Below the pieces are notes generated by a model. It did no database searches, was not told where the DNA came from, and saw only the letters and a program-made list of their open reading frames with translations. A stretch of 64,000 bases of DNA. Origin: Parabacteroides sp. PH5-46 (GTDB lineage Bacteria; Bacteroidota; Bacteroidia; Bacteroidales; Tannerellaceae). The translations under genes and the position numbers were made by a program. The stretch spans positions 232,143-296,142 of the forward strand of contig NZ_JARXXA010000006.1 in assembly GCF_029892785.1 (NCBI RefSeq), given 5' to 3'. Below, in pieces: positions 25,849-34,409 of the stretch (positions are counted from its first letter, which is position 1; each line of letters opens with the position of its first letter).

Positions 25849-26616
25849 TTATTGATTTTCCGACAGCATTTGCTGCAGTTCTTCAGCAGTAATATTGAGC
25901 GTTAGTTTTCCTTGTCGGGCAACTGATATTTTACCCCGTTCTTCCGATACGATAATCACCAACGCATCAGTTTCCAAAGACATTCCTAATCCGGAGCGGT
26001 GACGCAGTCCCAGATCTTTAGAGATAACTACATTTTGTGCCACCGGAAGGATACAACCGGCTGCTTTAATCTTGCTGTCGGCTATAATCATGGCGCCATC
26101 GTGCAGGGGACTGTTCTTGAAAAATATATTTTCAATCAGGCGGGCATTTACATCTGCATTGAACATCTCTCCGGTATGCTCGTATACCGACAGATCCATC
26201 TCTTTCTGAATAACAATCAAGGCTCCGGTCTTTTTACGTGCCATATTCATACAGGCCAAAACTACCGGAGCGATGTATTTCTTTTCGTTTTCATCTTCGG
26301 AATTCCTGCGAAAAAATAATTTGTTCAAAAACTTCCATCCTTTATGAGAGCCCAATGCCAGCAGGAAACGCCGTATTTCATCCTGGAATAATATGACCAA
26401 TACAATTACCCCTACACTCACCAATTTGTCGAGGATAGAGCCCATCAGTTTCATCTCTAAAACCTGTGATACGAGTATCCAAACGACCAGGAAGGAGATA
26501 ATCCCGCTGAAAAGAGCCATCGTTCCTGAGCTTTTCATTAATTTGTAAGCATAATACAGGAAGAAGGCTACTAGCAGTATATCAATCACATCTTTTATTC
26601 CAATATGCATCCACAT
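25849..26616 (-). CDS. cdaA: Diadenylate cyclase CdaA
   Basis: A 255-residue membrane-bound c-di-AMP synthase. Three transmembrane helices (about 8-25, 33-52, 60-78) are followed by the DAC domain, with the catalytic D-G-A (in P-L-H-D-G-A-M-I-I) and R-H-R (in G-L-R-H-R-S-G-L-G) motifs intact. The gene lies 4 nt after folP on the same strand, an arrangement found across Bacteroidales. No CdaR regulator is adjacent. c-di-AMP normally controls potassium and osmolyte transport. Confidence 0.93.
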   Translation of the reverse strand: MWMHIGIKDVIDILLVAFFLYYAYKLMKSSGTMALFSGIISFLVVWILVSQVLEMKLMGSILDKLVSVGVIVLVILFQDEIRRFLLALGSHKGWKFLNKLFFRRNSEDENEKKYIAPVVLACMNMARKKTGALIVIQKEMDLSVYEHTGEMFNADVNARLIENIFFKNSPLHDGAMIIADSKIKAAGCILPVAQNVVISKDLGLRHRSGLGMSLETDALVIIVSEERGKISVARQGKLTLNITAEELQQMLSENQ

Positions 26617-26620
26617 AGCT

Positions 26621-27463
26621 TTATTGCGCGTTTTTATATTTGCTTACTATCTTTACTACTTCCACGGCTTCTTTTACATCATGTACCCGTAGGATATCGG
26701 CACCATTCATCAATGCCAGGGTATTCAACACGGAAGTACCATTTAAACTATCAGACGGAGTGCTTTCGAGTAACCTGTATATCATCGCTTTGCGTGAGAT
26801 ACCAACCAAAAGCGGTAGCCCGAAGATACCAAATTCTTTTAAATAATGCATCAAACGGTAGTTCTGATCGATAGTTTTGCTGAAGCCAAAGCCCGGATCA
26901 AGGATAATATCATTTACTCCCAGCAATTCAAGCTGATACACCTTGTCTGCAAAATATTTTCGTATATCTATAATAAGGTGCTCATAGTCGGTATATTGCT
27001 GCATGGTTTGAGGCGTTCCGCGCATATGCATCATAATATAAGGTACCCGCAGGTCTGCAACGGTTTGAAACATATCCTTATCCAGTTCTCCTCCGGCAAT
27101 GTCGTTGATGATGGCTACTCCGAACTCTTCTACACAGCGGCGGGCAATAGCCGCGCGGAAGGTATCTACCGAAATAATAACGTCCGGATAGTGAGCATTC
27201 AATATCTTCAACGCAAAGACAAGACGTTCCATTTCTTCTTCCGGAGAAACCTCTGCTGCATCCGGGCGAGATGAATACCCCCCGATGTCAATCATGCCTC
27301 CTCCTTCATTCAGGATTGCTTCGATCCGCTCGTGAATGTCTTTCTCTGTTTGTTTACGGCTTCCTGCATAAAATGAATCGGGTGTAATGTTTAATATCCC
27401 CATTACAACAGGCGTTTCCAATGATAGTAAGTTCCCTTTTATGTTGATAGACCTTTGTCCCAC
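26621..27463 (-). CDS. folP: Dihydropteroate synthase
   Basis: A 280-residue folate-pathway enzyme joining dihydropterin diphosphate and p-aminobenzoate, the target of sulfonamides. Motifs: V-M-G-I-L-N-I-T-P-D-S-F near the start, I-D-I-G-G-Y-S-S-R-P, I-N-D-I-A-G-G, and D-P-G-F-G-F-S-K. Full length with a complete TIM barrel. It is the first gene of a two-gene unit with cdaA and is divergent from murF. Confidence 0.97.
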   Translation of the reverse strand: MGQRSINIKGNLLSLETPVVMGILNITPDSFYAGSRKQTEKDIHERIEAILNEGGGMIDIGGYSSRPDAAEVSPEEEMERLVFALKILNAHYPDVIISVDTFRAAIARRCVEEFGVAIINDIAGGELDKDMFQTVADLRVPYIMMHMRGTPQTMQQYTDYEHLIIDIRKYFADKVYQLELLGVNDIILDPGFGFSKTIDQNYRLMHYLKEFGIFGLPLLVGISRKAMIYRLLESTPSDSLNGTSVLNTLALMNGADILRVHDVKEAVEVVKIVSKYKNAQ

Positions 27464-27491
27464 GTGTATTTAATTTATAAACATTTAGCCA

Positions 27492-27499
27492 CAAAAGTA
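27492..27499 (-). promoter_or_regulatory. Predicted -7 box of folP-cdaA
   Basis: Minus-strand TACTTTTG, exact TAnnTTTG, 28 nt upstream of the folP start. It lies back-to-back with the murF box in the same 90-bp gap. Confidence 0.45.
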
Positions 27500-27519
27500 C
27501 GGAATTAATAAATATCCGT

Positions 27520-27527
27520 TACATTTG
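27520..27527 (+). promoter_or_regulatory. Predicted -7 box of murF
   Basis: TACATTTG, exact TAnnTTTG, 25 nt upstream of the murF ATG. No clear -33 element. Confidence 0.45.
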
Positions 27528-27552
27528 TACATTATAAAACGTTTTTAACCTT

Positions 27553-28836
27553 ATGACTATTTCTGATTTATATCAAGTTTATCTTCGTCACCCGCAGATC
27601 ACGACAGATAGCCGCAATTGTCCGAAAGGATCTTTGTTCTTCGCATTGAAGGGTGAAAAGTTTGACGGAAACCAATTTGCGGAAAAAGCCTTAGCTATCG
27701 GATCTGATTATGCGGTAATAGACAATCCCGATTATTACAAAGGCGAACGTACCATATTGGTAGACGATGTCCTGAAAACCTTACAACAGTTGGCGCAACG
27801 CCATCGTAAGCTTTTGGGTATTCCCGTTATAGGGATTACCGGAACCAACGGAAAGACAACCACAAAAGAACTAGTGGCGACTGTTTTATCTTCTAAATTT
27901 AATTTGCTGTATACGCAAGGCAATCTGAACAACCATATTGGTGTACCGCTTACTTTGCTTCGCCTGGATCATGACCATGAACTGGCCGTTATAGAGATGG
28001 GTGCCAGCCATGTAGGCGATATTAAAGAGTTGGCAGAGATAGCCCAGCCTAATTACGGAATAATTACCAATGTAGGGCATGCGCACTTGGAAGGCTTCGG
28101 TTCTTTCGAAAATATAGTGAAGACCAAAGGCGAGTTGTATGATTATATTCGCCGGACCAAAGGTGTGATCTTTATTAAGAAGGAAGATAAAGAGCTGCAG
28201 GCTATAGCCAAAGGCATAGAACAGGTAACCTACGGAACTTCCGAAGATGCCTTTGCCTCGGGACTTGTAGTAAGTAACACCCCTGTCCTTACCTTCAACT
28301 GGAAGCAACAGGGGAAGATACATACTGTGGAGACACAGCTGATAGGCGACTACAACCTGGATAATGTACTGGCAGCTGTTGCTGTGGGACGTTATTTTAA
28401 AATACCCGCCGAACGTATCAGCCGGGCCATTGCAGCCTATGAACCGACAAACAATCGGTCTCAGTTGAAGAAAACGGAAAAGAACGATCTTATCATCGAT
28501 GCCTACAACGCAAATCCGGACAGCATGAAGGCTGCATTGGATAATTTTGCAGCAATGGAAGTATCTCCCAAAGCAATTATCTTAGGGGATATGAAAGAGC
28601 TTGGCGCCGACAGCGAGGCCTTGCATGCAAAAATTATCGAAAAGGTCAAAGCCGGAAAATTTGAAAAAGTCTTCCTTTGTGGCGACTGCTTCAGTAAGAC
28701 GGGAAAAGGCTTTGAGGTATATCGAACAACCGATGAACTGATAGCCGCCTTGCAGGCAACCCCCTTGGAGGGTTACCATATCTTACTGAAAGGTTCGCGT
28801 GGCATGGCACTTGAAAAAGTAGCCGATATCCTGTAA
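27553..28836 (+). CDS. murF: UDP-N-acetylmuramoyl-tripeptide--D-alanyl-D-alanine ligase
   Basis: A 427-residue Mur ligase adding D-Ala-D-Ala to the peptidoglycan precursor in the cytoplasm. Evidence is the N-terminal domain with T-D-S-R and F-A-L-K-G-E-K-F-D-G-N, the P-loop G-I-T-G-T-N-G-K-T-T-T-K-E, the N-N-H-I-G-V-P-L-T substrate segment, E-M-G-A-S-H-V-G-D-I, and the C-terminal D-A-Y-N-A-N-P-D-S-M-K. Full length. It stands alone here, away from a dcw cluster, and is convergent with the DUF2339 gene 6 nt away. Confidence 0.96.
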   Translation: MTISDLYQVYLRHPQITTDSRNCPKGSLFFALKGEKFDGNQFAEKALAIGSDYAVIDNPDYYKGERTILVDDVLKTLQQLAQRHRKLLGIPVIGITGTNGKTTTKELVATVLSSKFNLLYTQGNLNNHIGVPLTLLRLDHDHELAVIEMGASHVGDIKELAEIAQPNYGIITNVGHAHLEGFGSFENIVKTKGELYDYIRRTKGVIFIKKEDKELQAIAKGIEQVTYGTSEDAFASGLVVSNTPVLTFNWKQQGKIHTVETQLIGDYNLDNVLAAVAVGRYFKIPAERISRAIAAYEPTNNRSQLKKTEKNDLIIDAYNANPDSMKAALDNFAAMEVSPKAIILGDMKELGADSEALHAKIIEKVKAGKFEKVFLCGDCFSKTGKGFEVYRTTDELIAALQATPLEGYHILLKGSRGMALEKVADIL

Positions 28837-28842
28837 TAAACC

Positions 28843-31101
28843 TTATTCCGGCAATTCCTCTTTTGTTGCTACTGCGCCGTCTTTGTCATTATCGAACAAG
28901 ACGGCTTTTAGTTTTTGGTAAAGGAATGACAACACCAGCAAGATGATTCCCAGGATAATAAAGACGATAATCTTGCCTACCGTCGGCATCAACCACAAGT
29001 CTACTACTACCAGTTTCAACAATACGATGCCGAAAGTGGCTAAACTGATCATTCGCAGCGTTTTCAGATGTAATCTCATACCCAAAGACATTTGTATAAA
29101 CCCGGCAATACCCAGGGCAATAGACAATCCGGCATTGGCCTCGTCGGTAAGGGATAACAGGCTCAACAGGTTATAAGTAGTCATCACCAATATGATCGTG
29201 TATAACAGACTGAGATACAAAGCCACCCGGCGGGCTGTTTTGCTACCGAATCCTTCTTGCTTATAATAGATGCTGGCCAGATAGATACCATGTGCCACTA
29301 CAACAAGCAAGGCAGCCCATTGGAATACACGCAATATAGCATCGGAGTCGTACGCATGATTCACCAGATTAGAAAGGCTGATAAACGACAAAGCGGAAAC
29401 TCCCAGCAACACCATATACCCTCTGATATGCGAATAGATAGAAAAGCGCGAATGATACAACCAAGTGAGCAGGAAGATGACAATTGTTGTAAAAAGCCGC
29501 ATCAATACCTGCGCAAACAGCTTATTCCCGATGTAGAGGTAAAACTCAAGGATAAAGGCTACATAAAATACAAGAGTGCCGGTTATTACAGCTATGGCAT
29601 TATGAGGCGAGAACCGGATCCAGCCTTTTTCAGGAAGGGCTTCTTTCACTCGATCCAGCAAGTAAGCTGATATCATGCACGCTCCGCCGGTAAACAAGCC
29701 GGTCAGGAATAGCCCATTAATAAACATAGATTTATCGGGAGAGGCGCCCCACGTCAGTGCATTCTCAATGTCCAACAGGTAAGAAATCAGGGTAAGGGCA
29801 AAAAGTAAAAGAGCAAAGAATTCATACACCTTCTGGCGAAAGCGGGTATAGAGTAGCATAACAAGCACTAATTCGGAAGCCCAGAATATCGTGATCATCG
29901 AGCCTTCCAACTGGATAGGAACGGTTATAGACACAAATGTCAATGCCAGCCAAAGGAAGGTCTGGAGCAGGAACGGAAAACGCTCACCCCGTTTCCGTAT
30001 CCAGAAAAAGGTAGCGATATTCACCAATGCGATAAAGAGAGTAATTGCCCCGCCATAATTGGATACATAATGCATCTGCCAGTGAAGTGTAAGGGCATAA
30101 TAAAGGAAGATAAAGTTGTTGAGGATAATAACAGCCAGTAATAGCTGGTTGATAGACTGTCGGTTAATTCGTACAATCGGAGCCACAGATGCCTGGAATA
30201 TAAGATAGAAAAGTGTGGCAAATATCTGCAAGTGAATCAGTTTTACATTGCCGACAAGCAACATATCTGTCTTTAATATGTACAAGGCAAATGTAAGCCA
30301 GGTAAGCAGGAAGCAGGCAATCGGCAACTCACCCCATTTTTTATACAGGGAGAGGGCGAACATACCCATATTCAGGATGACAACATAGCTAAATAGTGTG
30401 ATGTAATTATCAGAGCCACTGCTTACTAAGAAAGGAGCGACAAATCCACCTACCAGAGCCACCAATGCCAGTTCGCGCCTATCATACCATATCGCCAGTC
30501 CACTCATCAAAACAGTAAACAAAACCAGCAGGATAAAGGCTCCGGTTTGGCTGAACAAGGCATAATAGTGATAGGCAACAGCTACTGTAACATAGAAAAT
30601 GGCAAAGCCACCCCCCGCCAACACAGAGCTAAATGCATGATATTTCTTCCTCAATACCCACGAAAGCGTAATTAGCCCACCACCTACAGCAAAACCCAGC
30701 AGGGTACGCAATACCTCGTTAATCCAGTTTTTATCAATCGCATATTTAACGAAGAATCCCATCCCTATCACCAGGATCAGGATACCAATCTTGCCAAATA
30801 AATTCTCACCGATATATTTCTCATAATCAATAGGAGTCCGTTCTTTCTTAGGCTTTTTAGGCTTCGCTAGCACCGGAGACGGCTTTTGCACCGGAGGAAG
30901 AGTAACTGTCTTTTCCTCCACCTGAGTTTTGGCTTGTACAACAGCTTCGGATACGGGTTGTTTTACATCAAGCCCTCCCTTCAGCATCTTCACCTCTTTC
31001 ATCAATGCATCAATCTTCGTCTGTGTTTTATGCAGGTTTTTATACAGGTTAATCCAAATCAGAATCAATAGCAAAATAACAAAAAGCAAGGCTGTTTCCA
31101 T
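28843..31101 (-). CDS. DUF2339 polytopic membrane protein
   Basis: A 752-residue integral membrane protein. An N-terminal helix (4-20) is followed by a short coiled coil with K-T-Q-T-K-I-D-A-L-M-K-E-V, then a Pro/Lys-rich linker (about 60-90). From the conserved Y-I-G-E-N-L-F-G-K-I-G-I-L onward come about 20 closely spaced transmembrane helices; this order defines the DUF2339 family. Function is unknown in the family, with cell-envelope roles suspected. Single gene, divergent from the TauE/SafE permease. Confidence 0.85.
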   Translation of the reverse strand: METALLFVILLLILIWINLYKNLHKTQTKIDALMKEVKMLKGGLDVKQPVSEAVVQAKTQVEEKTVTLPPVQKPSPVLAKPKKPKKERTPIDYEKYIGENLFGKIGILILVIGMGFFVKYAIDKNWINEVLRTLLGFAVGGGLITLSWVLRKKYHAFSSVLAGGGFAIFYVTVAVAYHYYALFSQTGAFILLVLFTVLMSGLAIWYDRRELALVALVGGFVAPFLVSSGSDNYITLFSYVVILNMGMFALSLYKKWGELPIACFLLTWLTFALYILKTDMLLVGNVKLIHLQIFATLFYLIFQASVAPIVRINRQSINQLLLAVIILNNFIFLYYALTLHWQMHYVSNYGGAITLFIALVNIATFFWIRKRGERFPFLLQTFLWLALTFVSITVPIQLEGSMITIFWASELVLVMLLYTRFRQKVYEFFALLLFALTLISYLLDIENALTWGASPDKSMFINGLFLTGLFTGGACMISAYLLDRVKEALPEKGWIRFSPHNAIAVITGTLVFYVAFILEFYLYIGNKLFAQVLMRLFTTIVIFLLTWLYHSRFSIYSHIRGYMVLLGVSALSFISLSNLVNHAYDSDAILRVFQWAALLVVVAHGIYLASIYYKQEGFGSKTARRVALYLSLLYTIILVMTTYNLLSLLSLTDEANAGLSIALGIAGFIQMSLGMRLHLKTLRMISLATFGIVLLKLVVVDLWLMPTVGKIIVFIILGIILLVLSFLYQKLKAVLFDNDKDGAVATKEELPE

Positions 31102-31155
31102 AATAAATCCCTTTAGTTATCAGGCGCTAATATACGGATTTCCCCGGTAAAACCT

Positions 31156-31185
31156 TTTGATACTCTTTCTATTCTGTTACTTTTG
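31156..31185 (+). promoter_or_regulatory. Predicted promoter of the TauE/SafE permease gene
   Basis: TTTG (31156-31159) and TACTTTTG (31178-31185) with an 18-bp spacer, close to the Bacteroidales -33/-7 consensus, 25 nt before the ATG. Confidence 0.6.
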
Positions 31186-31210
31186 CATCCGGTTAGTAAA
31201 AAAATGAGTT

Positions 31211-31966
31211 ATGTCGGATCTTTCTTTATGGATGAATACGCCTTATGATTGGGTGCTTCTTTTCGGATGTGCTTTGTTGATTGGTATGTCTAAAACGGGC
31301 ATTCAGGGGATTACTTTATTGGCTATTCCGCTGATGGCTGTCAACTTTGGGGCGAAGGCCTCTACGGGATTGATTTTACCGATGCTTTGCTTCTCCGATC
31401 TGATTGCTGTTTTTTATTATCGGCGGACGGCAGAATGGAAGTATATATTCAAGCTACTTCCGGCAGCTGTAGCGGGTTTCTTTCTGGCAATACTTGTAGA
31501 CAAACTCATTCCGGCAGACGAGTTTAAGCGCCTGATGGCCATCTGTATTTTCCTGGGCTTGGCGGTAATGTTCTGGTCGGAGAAGAAGGGGAAAGACAGT
31601 AAAGTATTTACCACCTGGTGGTATGCTCCGCTATTCGGATTGATGGGTGGTTTTACAACCATGATAGGAAATGCAGCCGGTCCGGTTATGTCGGTCTATT
31701 TACTATCCATGCGCCTGCCCAAATACAGTTTTGTAGGGACAAGCGCATGGTTCTTTTTATTGGTAAATTACCTGAAACTTCCTTTGCAGATCTTTGTCTG
31801 GGAAAACATCTCTTTAGAAACGATCACCCTGAACGCCATCACGATACCCTTCATGATAATCGGCGCCATCATCGGCATCTATTTCGTAAAAAAAATCCCC
31901 GAAAAAACCTATCGCACCTTCATCATCGTAGTAACCATCCTCTCTACGCTGATGCTACTCTTTTGA
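31211..31966 (+). CDS. TauE/SafE (TSUP) family membrane permease
   Basis: A 251-residue protein with about eight hydrophobic helices and the TSUP pattern: G-M-S-K-T-G-I-Q-G in the first loop, and the second repeat G-L-M-G-G-F-T-T-M-I-G-N-A-A-G-P-V-M-S-V-Y. Family members move sulfite, sulfonates or other organic anions across the inner membrane; the substrate cannot be told from sequence. Single gene with a good promoter, convergent with tyrS 18 nt away. Confidence 0.85.
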   Translation: MSDLSLWMNTPYDWVLLFGCALLIGMSKTGIQGITLLAIPLMAVNFGAKASTGLILPMLCFSDLIAVFYYRRTAEWKYIFKLLPAAVAGFFLAILVDKLIPADEFKRLMAICIFLGLAVMFWSEKKGKDSKVFTTWWYAPLFGLMGGFTTMIGNAAGPVMSVYLLSMRLPKYSFVGTSAWFFLLVNYLKLPLQIFVWENISLETITLNAITIPFMIIGAIIGIYFVKKIPEKTYRTFIIVVTILSTLMLLF

Positions 31967-31984
31967 TGATCAGGTATACCTTTT

Positions 31985-33277
31985 TTATTTCGCAATCAGC
32001 AGGTAGTAGTTTTTCTTTCCTCTTTGTACCAGCAGATACTTATCGTTTAGTAAATATGAGCTATTGATAAGTGTTTCGGAGTCAGCCAGTTTTTCTTTGT
32101 TGAGGCTTACACCGCCGCTTTGTACTAATTTGCGCATTTCTCCTTTGGAGGGGAATACGGCTGCTTTTTCGGTACATAGGTCTATGGCTTTGATACCGGC
32201 AGACAGTTCGTCTCTGGAGATTTCAAACTGGGGAACGCCTTCAAATACAGACAATAAGGTGTCTTCGTCCAGCTTCTTCAAGGTTTCTGAAGTAGAGTTG
32301 CCAAACAGGATATTAGAGGCTTCTACTGCCAGATTGTAATCTTCTTCCGAGTGTACCATGACGGTAATCTCCTTAGCTAGACGCTTTTGCAACGGGCGAA
32401 GATGTGGGGCAGCTGCCTGTTCTTCTTCCAGAGCTGTGATCTCTTCGTGGCTTAAAGCGGTGAATATTTTGATGTATTTGGCTGCGTCATCGTCACTTAC
32501 GTTCATCCAGAACTGGTAGAATTTGTAAGGAGAAGTATAGCGGCGATCCAGCCATACATTGCCTGTTTCTGTCTTGCCAAACTTGGTGCCGTCTGCCTTT
32601 GTGATAAGCGGGCATACAAGCGCAAAGGCTTCTCCGCTTGTTTTGCGGCGGATCAGCTCGGTTCCGGTAGTGATATTTCCCCACTGGTCTGAGCCACCCA
32701 TCTGAATGCGGCATCCTTCTGTTTCGTAGAGGTGGAGGTAATCGTATCCTTGCAACAGTTGATAAGAGAATTCTGTAAATGACAGTCCCACACTGGATTC
32801 GGCACTCAAGCGTTTCTTTACCGAATCTTTAGCCATCATGTAATTGACGGTAAGGTGCTTGCCTATGTCGCGGATGAAATCAAGAAAGGTATAATTCTTC
32901 ATCCAGTCGTAATTGTTCACAAGCTTTGCTGCATTCGGAGCATCCGAATCAAAGTCTAGAAACTTAGCTAATTGCTTTCTGATTCCTTCCTGGTTCCGAC
33001 GGAGTGTTTCTTCGTCCAACAAGTTACGTTCTGCCGACTTCATAGAGGGGTCGCCAATCATACCGGTGGCTCCTCCTACGAGGGCGATCGGACGGTGTCC
33101 TGCGCGCTGGAAATGCTTCAGTATCATTACGCTTACCAGGTGTCCAATATGCAATGAATCAGCCGTAGGGTCTATGCCTACATAACCTGATGTCATTTCT
33201 TTCTGTAACTGTTCTTCTGTTCCGGGCATTACATCGTGTATCATGCCCCTCCATCTTAATTCTTCTACAAAATTCAT
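31985..33277 (-). CDS. tyrS: Tyrosyl-tRNA synthetase
   Basis: A 430-residue class I aminoacyl-tRNA synthetase. The ATP signature H-I-G-H-L-V (about 42) and the KMSKS-equivalent K-F-G-K-T (about 230) are intact. Tyrosine-pocket residues lie in [10 protein letters not shown] and [12 protein letters not shown]-terminal S4 RNA-binding domain (about 355-428) ends the protein. Complete and single; its upstream region carries an unusual array of palindromes. Confidence 0.97.
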   Translation of the reverse strand: MNFVEELRWRGMIHDVMPGTEEQLQKEMTSGYVGIDPTADSLHIGHLVSVMILKHFQRAGHRPIALVGGATGMIGDPSMKSAERNLLDEETLRRNQEGIRKQLAKFLDFDSDAPNAAKLVNNYDWMKNYTFLDFIRDIGKHLTVNYMMAKDSVKKRLSAESSVGLSFTEFSYQLLQGYDYLHLYETEGCRIQMGGSDQWGNITTGTELIRRKTSGEAFALVCPLITKADGTKFGKTETGNVWLDRRYTSPYKFYQFWMNVSDDDAAKYIKIFTALSHEEITALEEEQAAAPHLRPLQKRLAKEITVMVHSEEDYNLAVEASNILFGNSTSETLKKLDEDTLLSVFEGVPQFEISRDELSAGIKAIDLCTEKAAVFPSKGEMRKLVQSGGVSLNKEKLADSETLINSSYLLNDKYLLVQRGKKNYYLLIAK

Positions 33278-33321
33278 CGTATTATTTATAACATGTTAAA
33301 TAGTAAACTGCTGAACGCGGG

Positions 33322-33329
33322 CAAAGGTA
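33322..33329 (-). promoter_or_regulatory. Predicted -7 box of tyrS
   Basis: Minus-strand TACCTTTG, exact TAnnTTTG, 44 nt upstream of the tyrS start. The palindrome array at 33396-33482 begins about 67 bp further upstream. Confidence 0.5.
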
Positions 33330-33395
33330 CGACTTATTTTACAAATGTCTCTAAAAAAGAGAGGCGTACTTCCTGAAAAAGGACACTTGTTTTTT

Positions 33396-33482
33396 GTTGC
33401 CGATATATATCAACAATTCTGCCGACATATGTCGGCAAGCCTGTCGATAATTATCAACAAGCTTGCCGATAACTATCGGCAA
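33396..33482. repeat. Array of four palindromes with 22-bp period
   Basis: Four dyads related to TTGCCGATA/TATCGGCAA. Site 1 is 33396-33414 (imperfect), site 2 TGCCGACATATGTCGGCA at 33420-33437 (perfect), site 3 TGTCGATAATTATCAACA at 33442-33459 (one mismatch), and site 4 TTGCCGATAACTATCGGCAA at 33463-33482 (all but the central pair). Centres of sites 2-4 are 22 bp apart (33428.5, 33450.5, 33472.5), and site 1 is about 23 bp from site 2. It sits in the divergent gap between tyrS and the PH-like gene pair. Units abut without spacers, so it is not a CRISPR. Confidence 0.8.
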
Positions 33483-33561
33483 TAAAAGTTGAGCAAAAGA
33501 AATCCGACTTAAGCCCTCAATACATTCGGACAATATCACTATCTTTCGCAAAAATAAAGAG

Positions 33562-33990
33562 ATGGACAGGGTATTTAAATCGAAAGTAGACTGGTGGTAT
33601 CATTTACTGATACTTATAATGGTATTTATTTGGGTTTTGGCAGCTATAAACGGGAATGTATTTCTGATTGTCGGCCTGTTGTTGGCTATTGCATTGGCAG
33701 TACATACCTTATTAAATACGGACTATACCATTACGGAAGGCGGCAGACTGATAGTACATTGTGGTATTTTCCCCAAAAAAGAAATAGCTGTTGAGGATAT
33801 CCAAGCCCTGGAGCCTTCTATTTTGCCAATGCCCAGTTATTCGCTATCTTTAAACCGGATAATAATCTGGTCTGAAGGAAAGATGTGGATGTTTGTCTCA
33901 CCCCGTAACCAACAGGGATTTGTCAAACTACTCCACGAACACAAACCGGAAATCAGAATCATAAAAGACGTAAATACAGACTCTTTATGA
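33562..33990 (+). CDS. PH-like domain membrane protein
   Basis: A 142-residue protein with two transmembrane helices close together (about 12-30 and 33-50) and a C-terminal bacterial PH-like (bPH/DUF304-type) beta domain (about 52-130). The latter is recognised from Y-T-I-T-E-G-G-R-L-I-V-H-C-G-I-F and I-I-I-W-S-E-G-K-M-W. Function unknown. Its stop overlaps the start of the next gene (ATGA), and the two probably work together. The palindrome array lies 80 bp upstream. Confidence 0.7.
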   Translation: MDRVFKSKVDWWYHLLILIMVFIWVLAAINGNVFLIVGLLLAIALAVHTLLNTDYTITEGGRLIVHCGIFPKKEIAVEDIQALEPSILPMPSYSLSLNRIIIWSEGKMWMFVSPRNQQGFVKLLHEHKPEIRIIKDVNTDSL

Positions 33991-34409
33991 AAGTGCGTTA
34001 TAGACAACAAGTATCTCGCAGTTTTAAGGGAATTATGCTGATACTCGCTTCGCAAGCTGTGTTCTGGCTCATTTATGGCTATGTGAAAGGTACTTCATCT
34101 GCAGGTTATCCGCTTTTGCTGTTGATTATTGTATCGTCTGTTTTGCAATATACCCAGCCTATCCGTATTACAGAGAAAAATCGGCTGCATGACGGATGGA
34201 CAGAACATTCTTATTTTGTGGATATAGATTCCATACATACTGTCTTTTATGGAAATAAAGGAGGTATTTTGGTTTATTATACTTTCCAGGGCTCGGAGCG
34301 AAAACACCTGTACCGGGTGAAGGCTGAAGAACAGGAAGAATTGGTGGCAACTTTGAAACAACTGAATCCAAATATAAATCTTGAACAAGAAAGTGATTAT
34401 GAAGTATGA
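33987..34409 (+). CDS. Small membrane protein, PH-like, partner of preceding gene
   Basis: A 140-residue protein with two hydrophobic helices (about 15-32 and 41-56), then a beta-rich C-terminal part (about 60-125; I-R-I-T-E-K-N-R-L-H-D-G-W-T, then G-I-L-V-Y-Y-T-F-Q-G-S). The same layout as the preceding protein suggests a diverged paralogue, but sequence identity is low. It overlaps its neighbours at both ends: the upstream stop by 4 nt and the lpdA start by 11 nt. No function assigned. Confidence 0.65.
   Translation: MKVRYRQQVSRSFKGIMLILASQAVFWLIYGYVKGTSSAGYPLLLLIIVSSVLQYTQPIRITEKNRLHDGWTEHSYFVDIDSIHTVFYGNKGGILVYYTFQGSERKHLYRVKAEEQEELVATLKQLNPNINLEQESDYEV

Noticed and set aside
26846..27274. 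Open frame of 142 codons opposite folP
   Set aside because: It overlaps conserved folP motifs in antisense and has no recognisable protein features.
33396..33482. Possible CRISPR array
   Set aside because: Units are directly adjacent palindromes without unique spacers, and no cas gene is in the window.
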